Shown: positions 61,001 through 64,000 of the stretch, piece after piece
Position numbering within the stretch: position 1 is the stretch's first letter
How the letters are laid out: each line of letters opens with the position of its first letter
Assembly (NCBI GenBank): GCA_951812755.1
Contig: OX638329.1
Location: 853,339 to 917,338, forward strand
DNA: 64,000 nt
Reading direction: 5' to 3'
DNA from: an uncultured Latescibacterota bacterium
GTDB lineage: Bacteria > Latescibacterota > UBA2968
The notes under the pieces: model-generated
What the model was told of the DNA's origin: nothing
The model's database searches: none
What the model saw: only the letters and a program-made list of their open reading frames with translations
Program-made: the position numbers and the translations under genes

Positions 61001-64000
61001 CTCAATGGTCGCCGCGTCATTCTCTGCGTCGGTGTCCTGCTCTGCGCTGACGGTTACGGTCTGTTCTATCGCCCAATTGCCCGTGGTGAACGTTAGACTC
61101 GTCGGGGAAATCCTCACATCGTCGTCCGAACCGGCTGTCTTTGCTACTCCCACCGTCACATTCTCAGTCGGTTGTGAGGTGAGCACTACCGTGTAGGTCT
61201 CGCTGCTTCCCTCGGCGAATGCCAGCGAGGTTTCAGACACCTCTACCCCGCGTTGGTCGTCATCGGCGATCGTCCCGATTGCCTCAAGCGTCGCCTCCCC
61301 TCCGGTCAGGGTTGCGTTTTGTGCATTGCTCAAGGTCACGGTGAAGGTCTCGTCCGCCTCGTCTATATCGTCGTCCGCAATCGCAATGCTGATGGTCTGC
61401 GCGTCCGTGCTGTGCGCCGGGAACGTCAGCGTGCCGTTGGCCGCGGTGTAGTCCGATCCAGCGGTTGCTGTGCCATTACTGGTTGCCCACGTCACGGTCA
61501 CGGCCTGGCTGCTGGCCGTGCTCAGGCTCACCGTGAAGGTTATTGAGCCGGCGTCTTCGTCCGCGCTGGCATCCCCTGTGCCCAGGGTCGGCGTGTCGTT
61601 CTCCGTGATCATTACTTTCACGTCTGCGGCGGTCTCGCTGTCGTAGTCCCCGCCGCTGATCGCGTGCGTGATCGTTACCGCCTCATCCGCTATCGCGTCG
61701 TTGTCTTCGGCCGCACTGACAGTGACGGTCTGCGCCGTGTTCCAGTTGTCCGCAGTGAAGGTCAGCGATGTCTTATCTACCGATACGTCCGGGTTCTGCG
61801 GCACGCTCACTGTCACCGTCACGTTTGCGGTGGGTTGGGATTTCAGCACCACCGTGTAGGGCGTGCTGCCCCCTTCGCTCACCATCAGGGAGGTCGGCGT
61901 CACCGTCACCCCGCGCGTATCGTTATCCGCGATCGTTCCGGTCGCCTCGAGCGTCGATTGATCGCTGTCCAGCGCCGCGTTCTGCGGGTTGCTCAGGGTT
62001 ATGGTGAAGGTCTCGTTCGCTTCGTCTATGTCGTCGTCCTCAATCGTGATGCTGATGGTCTGCGCGTCCGTGCTGTGCGCCGGGAACGTCAGCGTCCCGT
62101 TGTCTGCGGTGTAGTCCGATCCTGCGGTCGCGGTTCCATCGCCAGTTGCCCACGTCACGGTCACAGGCTGGGGGGTCGTCGGGCTCAGACTGACCGTGAA
62201 CACTATCGTCCCGTCATCCTCGTCCGCACTCGTATCTGCAATCGACAGCGTCGGTGTGTCGTTCTCCACGATCAGCACGCCCACGTCCGCAGCCGTCACG
62301 CCGTTCTCACCATAGTCCCCGCCGCTCACTGTATGGGTGATTGTCACCGGGGCATCCTGCACCACGTCTTCGTCCCGCGCCCCGCTGACAGTGACGGTCT
62401 GTGCCGTGTTCCAGTTGTCCGCGGTGAAGGTGAGTGTCGTTTTATCTACGGATACGTCCGTGCCCGACGGCACGTTCACCGTCACGGTCACATTTGCGGT
62501 CGGTTGCGAGGTCAAAACCACGGTGTAGGGTTTGCTCCTCCCCTCATTCATCCCTATCTTATCCGGTTCCACCGTCACGTTGCGCTCATCGTCGTCGGTG
62601 ATCGTTCCGGTGGCCTGAGCGGTCTTCAGCGCCGCGTTCTGCGGGTTGCTCAGGGTCACGGTGAAGGTTTCGTCCACTTCGTCCATCTGGTCGTTGTGCA
62701 AATCCACCCGAATGATCTTTTCCGTTTCCCCGCTCTCAAAGGTCAGGCTGCCGCTCTTTGCCACGTAGTCCGCACCCGTGGTCGCGGTGCCGTCCGCGGT
62801 GGCGTAGTCAACTGTGACCTCCCCGGAAGACATCCCGGTCAGCGTCACCTTGAACGCGATCTCGTAGTCGTAGGCTTCACTCGCGCTGGCATCGGCGATC
62901 GACAGTTTCGGCAGATCGTCGTCGATGATGGTCACGGTCGCCCCGGTCACGGTTAGTCCGGTCACCGTGCCTTCCACCGTCACTGTTTCGTCCAACTCAT
63001 CTGTGTCGTCATTCACCGGCGTCAGCGTCAGGGTCGCGGTGCTGCTCCTGTGCCCCGACGGAATGGTCAGGGTCGCCGTGCCCGCAGTGTAGTCATCGGT
63101 CTCCGTTGCCGTGCCCGCGCTCACCGACAGCACTGCCGTCGTGTCCGCGGCAAGCGTCGCTCCGTCCAGCGTCGCCGTCACCGTGAGATCCGTCGGGCCG
63201 GCCCCTTCGTTCACCTCCTCCGGCGACACCGACAGGGTTATGCCCGTGGACGCGGGGCGATCATTGTCGATCACCAGTACGGTAACGGTGGAGGGATCGC
63301 CGACCCCGTAGGGTGTGACTCTCCCATGCCTGGATTTACCGCTCTGGCTCTGCGCGGATTCAAAAGGGATGATTGAAAATGTCCACACCCGGTCGGGATA
63401 AACGCCACCATCATCTTCAGCAATCGTCCTTTCCACGTCATGAAATGTCAATCCCTCGTCTATGTCCTGGTACCATCGTTCTGCCGGGTGCTCTATTCCA
63501 TTCAGGTTACCTTGCACGGTGAAGTTGACGTTAGTTAAATACCCGGTCGGGCCGCTGCGGTGTATTCTCAGATCGAATTTACCCCCTTCGAGCACGACGG
63601 ATGGAAGCGCCTCGAGCGTCAGCACGGGCGGGCTGTCGTCGTACACGAAAACGGTAGCGCTCACGGGGTTGCCGAGTCGGTAGGTCAAGGGGTCGCGAAC
63701 GATTAGGGTCGCAGTCACGTTGCGCGACGACTGTCTCGCCTGGTCATTGGTGGTCGGAATGGTCACGGTGGTCTGCAACTCGCCCTCTCCGAACCGCGCC
63801 CCGGTGGGCAGTGCGCCAGCGGCGGCGGAGCCGGGATCGCTGACGTTTACGGTCACGTCCAGGGCAGCCGTGGGCCCGTTGGTGCGGGTCAGGGTAAAGA
63901 CCACGTCCTCCCCTTCTACCACGAATTCGGTGTTCCCCGCGATGGTCACCATGGCGAGGTCGTCGTCGTCGGTGACGGCGACCGTGGCGCGGCTGTGGTT
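37007..64000 (-). CDS. giant Calx-beta repeat autotransporter-like surface protein, 5' end outside the window
   Basis: One uninterrupted frame of 8,997 codons plus stop; it is still open at the right edge, so the start, signal peptide and true size are unseen. About thirty Calx-beta domains (core TLSIADASADEDDGS...WATSDGTA...ETFTITLSN...GTITDDD) alternate with a second beta-domain type (core DEGDDDTYTVVLTSQPT...SVDKTSLTFTADDWNTAQTV...THTVSGGDY). Six or so longer variants (VTLAVNPMTVAEDVG type) and three DUF11-like blocks are interspersed. A linker with YLARFGRTVASHIVD leads to a C-terminal outer-membrane barrel. The acidic loops predict calcium binding. Likely role: secreted or surface adhesin/matrix protein. 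The repeats carry no stops or frameshifts, which argues for selection to keep it whole. Confidence 0.9.
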   Translation of the reverse strand, partial: NHSRATVAVTDDDDLAMVTIAGNTEFVVEGEDVVFTLTRTNGPTAALDVTVNVSDPGSAAAGALPTGARFGEGELQTTVTIPTTNDQARQSSRNVTATLIVRDPLTYRLGNPVSATVFVYDDSPPVLTLEALPSVVLEGGKFDLRIHRSGPTGYLTNVNFTVQGNLNGIEHPAERWYQDIDEGLTFHDVERTIAEDDGGVYPDRVWTFSIIPFESAQSQSGKSRHGRVTPYGVGDPSTVTVLVIDNDRPASTGITLSVSPEEVNEGAGPTDLTVTATLDGATLAADTTAVLSVSAGTATETDDYTAGTATLTIPSGHRSSTATLTLTPVNDDTDELDETVTVEGTVTGLTVTGATVTIIDDDLPKLSIADASASEAYDYEIAFKVTLTGMSSGEVTVDYATADGTATTGADYVAKSGSLTFESGETEKIIRVDLHNDQMDEVDETFTVTLSNPQNAALKTAQATGTITDDDERNVTVEPDKIGMNEGRSKPYTVVLTSQPTANVTVTVNVPSGTDVSVDKTTLTFTADNWNTAQTVTVSGARDEDVVQDAPVTITHTVSGGDYGENGVTAADVGVLIVENDTPTLSIADTSADEDDGTIVFTVSLSPTTPQPVTVTWATGDGTATAGSDYTADNGTLTFPAHSTDAQTISITIEDDDIDEANETFTITLSNPQNAALDSDQSTLEATGTIADNDTRGVTVTPTSLMVSEGGSTPYTVVLKSQPTANVTVTVSVPQNPDVSVDKTSLTFTADNWNTAQTVTVSAAEDNDAIADEAVTITHAISGGDYDSETAADVKVMITENDTPTLGTGDASADEDAGSITFTVSLSTASSQAVTVTWATSNGTATAGSDYTAANGTLTFPAHSTDAQTISIAIADDDIDEADETFTVTLSNAQNATLTGGEATLEAIGTIADDDQRGVEVSETSLAFAEGSSETYTVVLTSQPTENVTVGVAKTAGSDDDVRISPTSLTFTTGNWAIEQTVTVSAEQDTDAENDAATIEHAVSGGDYGDNNAEADDVTVVVDDDETTSTKVTLAVNPMTVAEDVGASGAEVTVTATLDQAPRTAATEVTVSVGAGTASSSDFAAVTPFAVTIAAGQMSGSETFTLKPVDDDVDEESETVTVSGTLGGLTVESATVTITDNDTRSVTVTPTSLMVSEGGSNPYTVVLKSQPTANVTVTVRVPQNTDVSVDKTSLTFTADNWNTAQTVTVSAAEDNDAVVDDAVTITHTVSGGDYTGETAADVKVMITETDTPTLSIDDANADEDAGSVSFTVRLSVASSNAVTVSWATGNGTATAGSDYTAANNTLTFPVNNTDAQTISITISDDDIDEANETFTVTLSNAQNATLAGGEATLEATGTITDDDTRGVEVDPTSLAIEEGDDETYTVVLTSQPTATVTVSVNVPQDPDVSVDKTSLTFTADDWNTAQTVTVSATQDNDALADDAVTITHTVSGGDYTGETASNVVVTITEIDRPTLSIADASADEADGSVTFTVNLSTASSNAITVTWATSDGTATAGSDYTAVTNRSLTFSQGTLSQTISVTIADDDIDEADETFTATLSNAQNATIATASATGTITDNDTRGVEVDPTALTIEEGDDDTYTVVLTSQPTATVTVSVNVPQDMDVSVDQTSLTFTADDWNTAQTVTVTAAGDDNAVMDNAVTITHTVSGGDYTGETASDVEVTITETNTPTLSIADANADEDDGSVSFTITLNVPSSNEVTVTWATSDGTAEAGSDYTAANGTLTFSPGSALSQTISVTIADDDIDEANETFTATLSNPQNATIATASATGTITDNDTRGVEVDPTTLTIEEGDDDTYEVVLKSQPTANVTVTVSVPQNMDVSTDKTSLTFTADDWNTAQTVTVTAAQDPDAVADAAVTLTHSATGGDYNAEPASSVEVRIVEKDTPTLSIDNANADEDDGSMTFTVTLSVASSNAVTVAWATSDGTAEAGSDYTAVTNGSVTFSSGGALSQTISVTISDDDIDEANETFTVTLSNAQNATLTGGEATLEATGTITDNDTRGVTVSPTTLTIDEGDDDTYTVVLTSQPTEDVTVSVGAPQGTDVSVNKTNLTFTADDWNTAQTVTVSAAQDDDAAVDDAVTITHSVGGGDYTGETASDVEVTITETNTPTLSIADASADEADGSVSFTITLNVPSSNEVTVTWATSDGTATAGSDYTAVTSGSVTFSQGTLSQTISVTISDDDIDEANETFTITLSNPQNATITTASATGTITDDDTRGVSVTPEKLNVPEGGNATYEAVLTSQPTATVTVTVSVPQNTDVSVDKTSLTFTSDDWNTAQTVTVTAAQDNDALADAAVTLTHSATGGDYNAEPASVEVMIVEKDTPTLSTGDASAAENAGSMVFTVTLSTASSNAVTVAWTTSDGTATSGEDYTAANGTLTFPAHSTDAQTISITIDDDDIDEANETFTVTLGNVQNAVLAGGQSTLAVTGTITDDDTRDVTVGPTTLTIDEGDDDTYTVVLTSQPTADVTLGITKAAGSDDDVKILPASLTFTANDWSTAQTVTVSAEQDTDAENDAATIEHVVRGGDYGANNVEADDVTVAVEDDETASMKVTLAVSPTLVTEDVGTGGQAVTVTAMLNQATRTVTTEVTVSVGAGTASASDFAAVANFTVTIAAGQTSGSGTFTLKPVNDAVEETNETVIVSGTADGLTVESATMSILDDDDRGVNVTPTSLTVEEGDDDTYTIVLTSQPTANVTVSVGVVPQNTDVSVDQTSLTFTPSNWRMAQIVTVRAAEDDDAVADADVTLTHTISSTGDYSGETASNVVVTITETDTPTLSIADASADEDDSSVTFTVSLNIESSQTVTATWATSDGTATAGSDYTAVTNGSLTFRQGTLSQTISVTISDDDIDEANETFTITLSNPQNATIAETSATGTITDDDTRGVSVTPEKLNVPEGGNATYEAVLTSQPTATVTVSVSVPTETDVSVDKTSLTFTADDWNTAQTVTVSAAQDNDALADAAVTLTHSATGGDYNAEPASVEVTIVEKDTPTLSIDNVDADEDAGTITFTVTLSVASSNAVAVMWITDDGTAIAGEDYTSGEGTLTFPAHSTTSQTISVTISDDDIDEADETFTITLSDAQNATLAGGEETLEVTGTITDDDERNVTVTPTTLTVNEGNDDTYTVVLTSQPTANVTVTVSVPQNTDVSVDKTSLTFTTGNWNTAQTVTVSAAEDNDAVADDAVTITHTVSGGDYNSETASNVVVTITETDTSTPELTLTFEAPNHNDVDNSGDITLGDLLSYTATATNSGNVPLTNVTISDLLVNSAGVACASLNLDEKCELSGNYTVTQANVDAGEVTNTVTATATGLSDQTASQTTTVAQEKALTLGKTTTATSFSSVGNQIAYSYKVTNSGTVTLTGTLAITDDKIPASGITCPAVPAGGLGSGTSLTCTGSYTVVQADVDVSQVVNKATATLDGVESNEATVRVTRPQVITDIPSMSMSGVLSPEDGGTFPFEVTLNKASEQTVQVSYETTDGTAKAGSDYTAASGTLTFAPNTTSQTIRVTIENDDIDENDETFTVTLSNPQNATIATASATGTIQDDDTHRVLVTPTSLSLVEGGPSKMYSIVLNSEPTATVTVNVDKSTIVGVTVDPVSLEFDADDWHIAQTVTVTAVEDTDANNERAELIHRVLGGDYMHIAASKVTVTVDDDETASTKVTLAVNPMTVAEDIGASGAEVTVTATLDQATRIVATQVTVSVGSGTASASDFASVSNFTVTIAAGQTSGSGTFTLTPVNDAVVETNETVTVSGTADGLTVESATVTITDDDERGVNVTPTSLTVEEGDDETYEVVLKSQPTANVTVTVSVPQNTDVSVDKTSLTFTADDWNTAQTVTVSAAEDNDAVVDTDVTLTHTISSTGDYNGETASNVVVTITETDTPTLSIADATANEADGSVSFTVTLNVPSSNEVTATWATSDGTATAGSDYTAMTNGSVTFSSGGALSQTISVTISDDDIDEANETFTATLSNAQNATLSGGEATLEATGTITDDDTRGVSVTPEKLNVPEGGNATYEAVLTSQPTATVTVTVSVPQNTDVSVDQTSLTFTADDWNTAQTVTVSAAQDNDAIADAAVTLTHSATGGDYNAEPASVEVMIVEKDTPTLSIDNADANEDDGSVTFTVNLSTASSNAVTVTWATSDGTATAGTDYTTANGTLTFPENSTDAQTISVTIEDDDIDEANETFTITLSNPQNATLSGGEATLAATGTITDDDERSVTVDPTTLTVNEGDDDTYTVVLTSQPTANVTVTVSVPQNTDVSVDKTSLTFTTGNWNTAQTVTVTAAEDNDAVADDAVTITHTVSGGDYNSETASNVVVTITETDTPTPELTLTFEAPNHNDVDNSGDITLGDLLSYTATAINSGNVPLTNVTISDLLVNSAGVACASLNLDEKCELSGNYTVTQANVDAGEVTNTVTATATGLSDQTASQTTTVAQEKALTLGKTTTATSFSSVGNQIAYSYKVTNSGTVTLTGTLAITDDKIPASGITCPAVPAGGLGSGTSLTCTGSYTVVQADVDVSQVVNKATATLDGVESDEVTVTVFWQGKNEEQPAVSINGVAAPEDAGTFSFEVTLDKASEQTVQVSYETTDGTAKAGSDYTSASGTLTFAPNTTSQTFSVTIANDDIDEENETFTITLSNPQNATIATASATGTIQDDDTRSVSVTPEKLNVPEGGNATYEAVLTSQPTATVTVSVNVPTGTDVSVDKTSLIFTADDWNTAQTVTVSAAEDNDALADAAVTLTHSATGGDYNAEPASVEVTIVEKDTPTLSIDNADANEDDGSVTFTVNLSVASSNAITVTWATSDGTATAGTDYTAASGTLTFPAHSTDAQTISITISDDNIDEANETFTITLSNPQNATLSGGEATLEATGTITDDDERSVEVDPTTLTVEEGDNDTYTVVLTSQPTATVTVAVNVPQNTDVSTDKTSLTFTTGDWNTAQTVTVTAAEDNDAAVDADVTLTHTVSSTGDYNSETASNVVVTITETDTPTLSIADASADEDDGSVSFKVTLSVPSSNAITVTWATSDGTAEAGSDYTAANGTLTFPENSTDAQTISVTIEDDDIDEANETFAVTLSNAQNATIATASATGTITDNDTRSVKVDPTTLTIDEGDDETYTVVLTSQPTATVTVTVSVPQNTDVSTDKTSLTFTADDWNTAQTVTVTAAEDNDAIADAAVTLTHSATGGDYNAEPASVEVTIVEKDTPTLSIGDANADEDAGSVTFTVNLSVASSNAITVTWATSDGTATAGTDYTAASGTLTFPAHSTDAQTISITISDDNIDEENETFTITLSNPQNATLSGGEATLEATGTITDDDERSVEVDPTTLTVEEGDNDTYTVVLTSQPTATVTVAVNVPQNTDVSTDKTSLTFTTGNWNTAQTVTVTAAQDDDAAVDADVTLTHTVSSTGDYNSETASNVVVTITETDTPTLSIADASADEDDGSVTFKVTLSVPSSNAITVTWATSDGTAEAGSDYTAANGTLTFSPGSALSQTISITISDDNIDEENETFTITLSNPQNATITTASATGTITDNDTRSVSVTPEKLNVPEGGNATYEAVLTSQPTATVTVSVSVPTGTDVSVDKTSLTFTADDWNTAQTVTVTAAQDNDAVADAAVTLTHSATGGDYNAEPASVEVTIVEKDTPTLSIDNADANEADGSVTFTVNLSTASSNAITVTWATSDGTATAGEDYTAANGTLTFPENSTDAQTISITISDDNIDEANETFTITLSNPQNATLSGGEATLEATGTITDDDERSVEVDPTTLTIDEGDDDTYTVVLTSQPTANVTVTVSVPQNTDVSVDKTSLTFSTGNWNTAQTVTVTAAEDNDAVVDDVVTLTHTVSGGDYTGETASNVVVTITETDTPTLSIADASADEDDGSVTFKVTLSVASSNAITVTWATSDGTAEAGSDYTAANGTLTFPENSTDAQTISVTIEDDDIDEANETFAITLSNAQNATIATASATGTITDNDTRSVKVDPTTLTIDEGDDDTYTVVLTSQPTANVTVTVSVPQNTDVSTDKTSLTFTTGNWNTAQTVTVTAAEDNDAIADAAVTLTHSATGGDYNAETASVEVTIVEKDTPTLSIGDASADEDDGSVTFTVTLSVASSNAVTVTWATSDGTAEAGSDYTAANGTLTFPAHSTDAQTISITISDDNIDEANETFTITLSNPQNAALAGGQSTLEAIGTITDNDQTSTGIQLGLSPDSVTEDGGTQAVTVTASLGGSARTVDTVVSVSVGSGTATSGTDFGAVSAFTVTITAGQTSGTGTFDFSPVDDRIAEGSETVAVSGSATGLTVTPATVTITDDDVRGVTVSPTTLTIDEGSSKTYTVVLTSQPTDDVTVVVTVPQNTDVSVDKTTLTFTTDTYNTAQTVTVSAANDNDTVEDEAVTITHTVSGGDYGDNGVTADPVAVTILENDTPTESIPPTETDTPTLSIGDANAGESDGSVVFTVRLNTASSNEVTVAWATSDRTATAGEDYAAANGTLTFSPGDALNQTISVTVSDDDIDEENETFTVTLSNPQNATLTTASATGTITDDDTRGVTVSPTTLTIDEGSSKTYTVVLTSQPTNDVTVDVTVPQDTDVSIDKTSLTFTADTYNTAQTVTVSAAQDDDAVVDADVTLTHTVSSTGDYNSETASNVVVTITETDTPTLSIADASADEDDGSVSFKVTLSVPSSNEVTATWATSDGTATAGTDYTAANGTLTFSPGSALSQTISITISDDNIDEENETFTITLSNPQNATIATASATGTITDNDTRGVTVTPEKLNVPEGGNATYEAVLTSQPTATVTVSLNVPQNTDVSVDKTSLTFTADTYNTAQTVTVSAAEDNDALADAAVTLTHSATGGDYNAEPASVEVTIVENDTPTLSIGDASATEDAGSVTFTVNLSTASSNAITVTWATSDGTATAGTDYTAANGTLTFPENSTDAQTISITISDDDIDEADETFTITLSDAQNATLSGGEATLEATGTITDDDTRGVTVSPTTLTIDEGDDDTYTVVLTSQPTATVTVTVNAPQNTDVSVDQTSLTFTADTYNTAQTVTVSAAEDNDAVADDAVTITHTVSGGDYSGETASNVVVTITETDTPTPELTLTFEAPNHNDVDNSGDITLGDLLSYTATATNSGNVPLTNVTISDLLVNSAGVACASLNLDEKCELTGNYTVTQTDVDAGEVTNTATATATGLSDQTASQTTTVAQEKALTLGKTAAVANFASVGDQIAYSYKVTNSGTVTLTGTLAITDDKISASGITCPAVPASGLGSGTSLTCTGSYTVVQTDVDVSQVVNKATATLDGVESNEATVTVTRPVVQQDIPVVLMSSIGGLEDAGTMSFEATLDKASAQTVKVSYETKDGTAEAGKDYTEASGTLTFAPNTRTQTISVTIADDDIDEENETFTVTLSNAVNATLTGGEATLARTGTIQDDDTRGVVVTPTSLSLVEGGPSKTYSIELNSEPTTTVTVNVDKNSIVGVTVDPVSLEFDTDDWHIAQTVTVSAVVDADANDERVGLIHRVLGGDYANLAASGVTVTVDDHVAASTRVTLTVSPTTVAEDVGASGAEVTVTATMNTEPHKVATEVAVSVGVGTASASDFAAVANFTVIIAAGQTSGTGTFDFSPVDDGIVEGSETVAVSGSATGLTVTPATVTITDDDVRGVTVDPTTLTIDEGSSKTYTVVLTSQPTDDVTVVVTVPQNTDVSVDKTTLTFTTDTYNTAQTVTVSAANDNDAMDDSGVTLTHAVSGGDYAGEDASDIIVSIIETSIPMLMIDDVTVMESSGEMLFRVRLNMASSKVVTARCGTLDGTATMSEDYMASTGIVEIMPGEMEGMIRVPILDDDVEETDETVRMVLSSVENAMPGDVEAIGTIIDDDANTPGVTVTPTVLALREGDSGSYTVVLKTKPTDDVRITVGVPQHAEVSLDETVLVFTTENWDQAQTVMVSAGMDEDAVVDETAILTHAVNGGNYEGVSASDVAVRITETTIPVLSIDGGEKIVNIGEVTDRDGEEIEKVGEMVFTVRLSVVSSKPVTLVWTTKDGTAKAGEDYKAASGTLRFEAMEMKKTISVLIIDDDVLEANETFKIVLKRAVNATVVDGEAVGTIIDDDLPQVSIATDVATVVEGGTAVFKLTQKGDVTVPLSVPVQVSREGAFFSETPPKMVIFEEGSSVATLLIATQDDELDEPDGAVSVAIAESDNYVISEPAHATVLITDNDNAPEMMISDARAVEGNGEMIFTVTLGVASARDVTVDWTTVDGTAIAGEDYERTSGTLHFEAMAVEKTIRVHILEDILDETNETFTVQLSNAVNATVVDGEAMGVIADNDLPQVSIAADAATVTEGSTAIFTLTRAGVLTVPLSISLQVSQEGAFFSQTPPTTVIFEESSAVATLQVATQNDNLDEPDGAVSVAIAENEAYELSEPAHATVLIMDDDNAPEMTISDARAVEGDGEMVFTVTLGVASARDVTVDWTTMDGTAIAGEDYERTSGTLRFEAMAVEKTIRVVVLNDILDEADETFTLQLSNAENATVVDGEATGTITDDDVAVVQAYLARFGRTVASHIVDVVGERLSGIVGRSSHMTLGGQRLNSSGNLSTGIDPGLYLTGPSGPEQAEMPYNYRSMSLRDFLMRSSFVVSPQTRWTFWGRGATTQFRGEEVDLSLNSGVVTGTLGIDYERGRMLGGIAVSHSMGSGDFDLRPGENLPTREDEVESPLTSVYPYLRVALNERLSAWGLIGYGRGDLSLTAGDAGIGMKMGALGVRGVLLPGTGGFNLALKSDGFMVRMQSDADTDLPSVEAEARRLRLVLEGTRNVVFGQGRALAPSLEIGVRHDGGDAETGTGAEMGGGLRYADPNSGLTMETNVRVLLAHEDSNYREWGVGGSVNFDPGASERGLSLRLRSSWGDASNGINRLYSQRITGQNAYASPAGVFDAEMSYGMDAFDGRGLLTPYADFALSDKGMRAYGLGWRLNLGQSFRVDMTGYRRERTETPPVHGFMLRGTLYR
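37010..38160 (-). other. autotransporter-type beta-barrel region of the giant protein
   Basis: About 380 C-terminal residues of alternating hydrophobic strands starting near MSLRDFLMRSSF, with TRWTFWGRGATTQFRG at the first strand, repeated turns rich in Gly/Asp and aromatic strand ends, as in autotransporter translocator domains. The protein ends GTLYR, not with the usual terminal Phe or Trp, which is a little unusual for BAM recognition. Confidence 0.8.
38165..38370 (-). other. linker preceding the barrel
   Basis: Encodes YLARFGRTVASHIVDVVGER and a Gly/Ser-rich stretch. A similar [W/Y]LARFGRTVA helix is, from memory, common just before the barrel in other Calx-beta autotransporters and may form the helix that sits in the pore. 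Confidence 0.6.
42045..42700 (-). other. DUF11-like block 1 (nearest the barrel)
   Basis: About 218 residues: TLTFEAPNHNDVDNSGD followed by two DUF11-like beta domains (SYTATATNSGNVPLTNVTI and YSYKVTNSGTVTLTGTL). It contains two pairs of cysteines (CASLNLDEKC and CPAVP...LTC) that could form local disulfides. Slightly diverged from the two other blocks. Confidence 0.75.
46635..49900 (-). repeat. higher-order tandem repeat, period 1,314 bp
   Basis: Equivalent positions recur at 46635, 47949 and 49263, exactly 1,314 bases (438 codons) apart twice; other anchors (46757/48071/49385 and 47091/48405) give the same period. Each super-unit has four domains (two A+B pairs, with DERSVEVDP and DTRSV-type starts alternating). 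Confidence 0.85.
50335..50985 (-). other. DUF11-like block 2
   Basis: Same two-domain block with the same two cysteine pairs; almost identical to the block 3,327 bases to the right. Confidence 0.75.
53660..54312 (-). other. DUF11-like block 3
   Basis: Third copy of the block, followed on the C-terminal side by a short proline-containing junction and a variant Calx-beta domain with YETTDGTAKAG in place of WATSDGTA, as in the other two copies. Confidence 0.75.

Larger units (their letters stand above)
38380..63990 (-). repeat. coding array of Calx-beta and partner beta-domains
   Basis: Roughly thirty A+B pairs of about 650 bp each. Central units (about 43-60 kb) are nearly identical over long stretches; units near the barrel (38.4-41 kb) and near the visible N-terminus (62-64 kb) are much more diverged. 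All unit lengths are multiples of three. Long open frames on the opposite strand in this region come from the repetitive Asp/Thr/Val codons. Confidence 0.88.

Noticed and set aside
59657-61096. 479-codon plus-strand open frame
   Set aside because: Same reason: it repeats with the same period as the minus-strand domains, so it is driven by them.
61664-62956. 430-codon plus-strand open frame
   Set aside because: Antisense shadow of Calx-beta and partner domains; no start signal and no known domain.
37007-64000. CRISPR array or tandem non-coding repeat in the repetitive right half
   Set aside because: The repeats are hundreds of bases long, in frame and translate into known beta-domains.

Overview
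The window looks like a chromosomal segment of an uncultured diderm (Gram-negative-type) bacterium. My best guess is a candidate phylum such as Latescibacterota or Poribacteria, but this is inference and no phylogeny was run. The diderm call rests on a giant surface protein ending in an autotransporter-type outer-membrane barrel and on a fused SecDF. Secreted proteins ending in dockerin/EF-hand-like repeats, an Rpn-family nuclease and a Gfo/Idh/MocA oxidoreductase fit these phyla.

Layout. (1) 1-2.1 kb, plus strand: the tail of an unknown gene, then pyroglutamyl peptidase and a Gfo/Idh/MocA oxidoreductase, with overlapping stop and start codons. (2) 2.1-12.7 kb, accessory island: three tandem minus-strand paralogues of a secreted HExxH metalloprotease-like protein with a C-terminal dockerin-like pair. 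They are separated by a higBA toxin-antitoxin locus (toxin broken by a one-base insertion), an Rpn-type nuclease and a duplicated fragment of the antitoxin gene. (3) 12.8-20.4 kb, minus strand: housekeeping cluster rho, rpmE, prfA, prmC, polyprenyl diphosphate synthase, secDF, with a REP/MITE-like element between rho and rpmE. (4) 20.6-26.5 kb, minus strand: GAF sensor kinase, response regulator, glgC, glnD with overlapping ends, behind a near-consensus sigma-70-type promoter. (5) 26.7-31.7 kb, plus strand: PAS sensor kinase, NtrC-type activator, a sigma-54 promoter with two palindromic upstream sites, a PTS IIA (PtsN-like) gene, a sigma-70-family factor and a lipoprotein. (6) 31.9-37.0 kb, plus strand: glutamine synthetase, a small cysteine-containing protein, then hemE-hemH-hemY. 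(7) 37.0-64.0 kb, minus strand: a single open frame of at least 8,997 codons that runs off the right edge, about thirty Calx-beta domains alternating with a second beta-domain type, three DUF11-like blocks and the barrel.

How the parts work together. Regions 4-6 are rich in nitrogen and carbon control: GlnD, an NtrB/NtrC-like pair, a PtsN-like IIA behind a textbook sigma-54 promoter, glutamine synthetase and glycogen synthesis. The glutamine synthetase lacks the tyrosine normally adenylylated, so GlnD/PII probably acts on other targets here. The hem genes have the gene order and ferrochelatase signature of the coproporphyrin-dependent heme pathway. The most unusual objects are the giant repeat autotransporter with nested higher-order repeats (exact periods of 1,314 and 3,327 bp) and the triplicated protease island.
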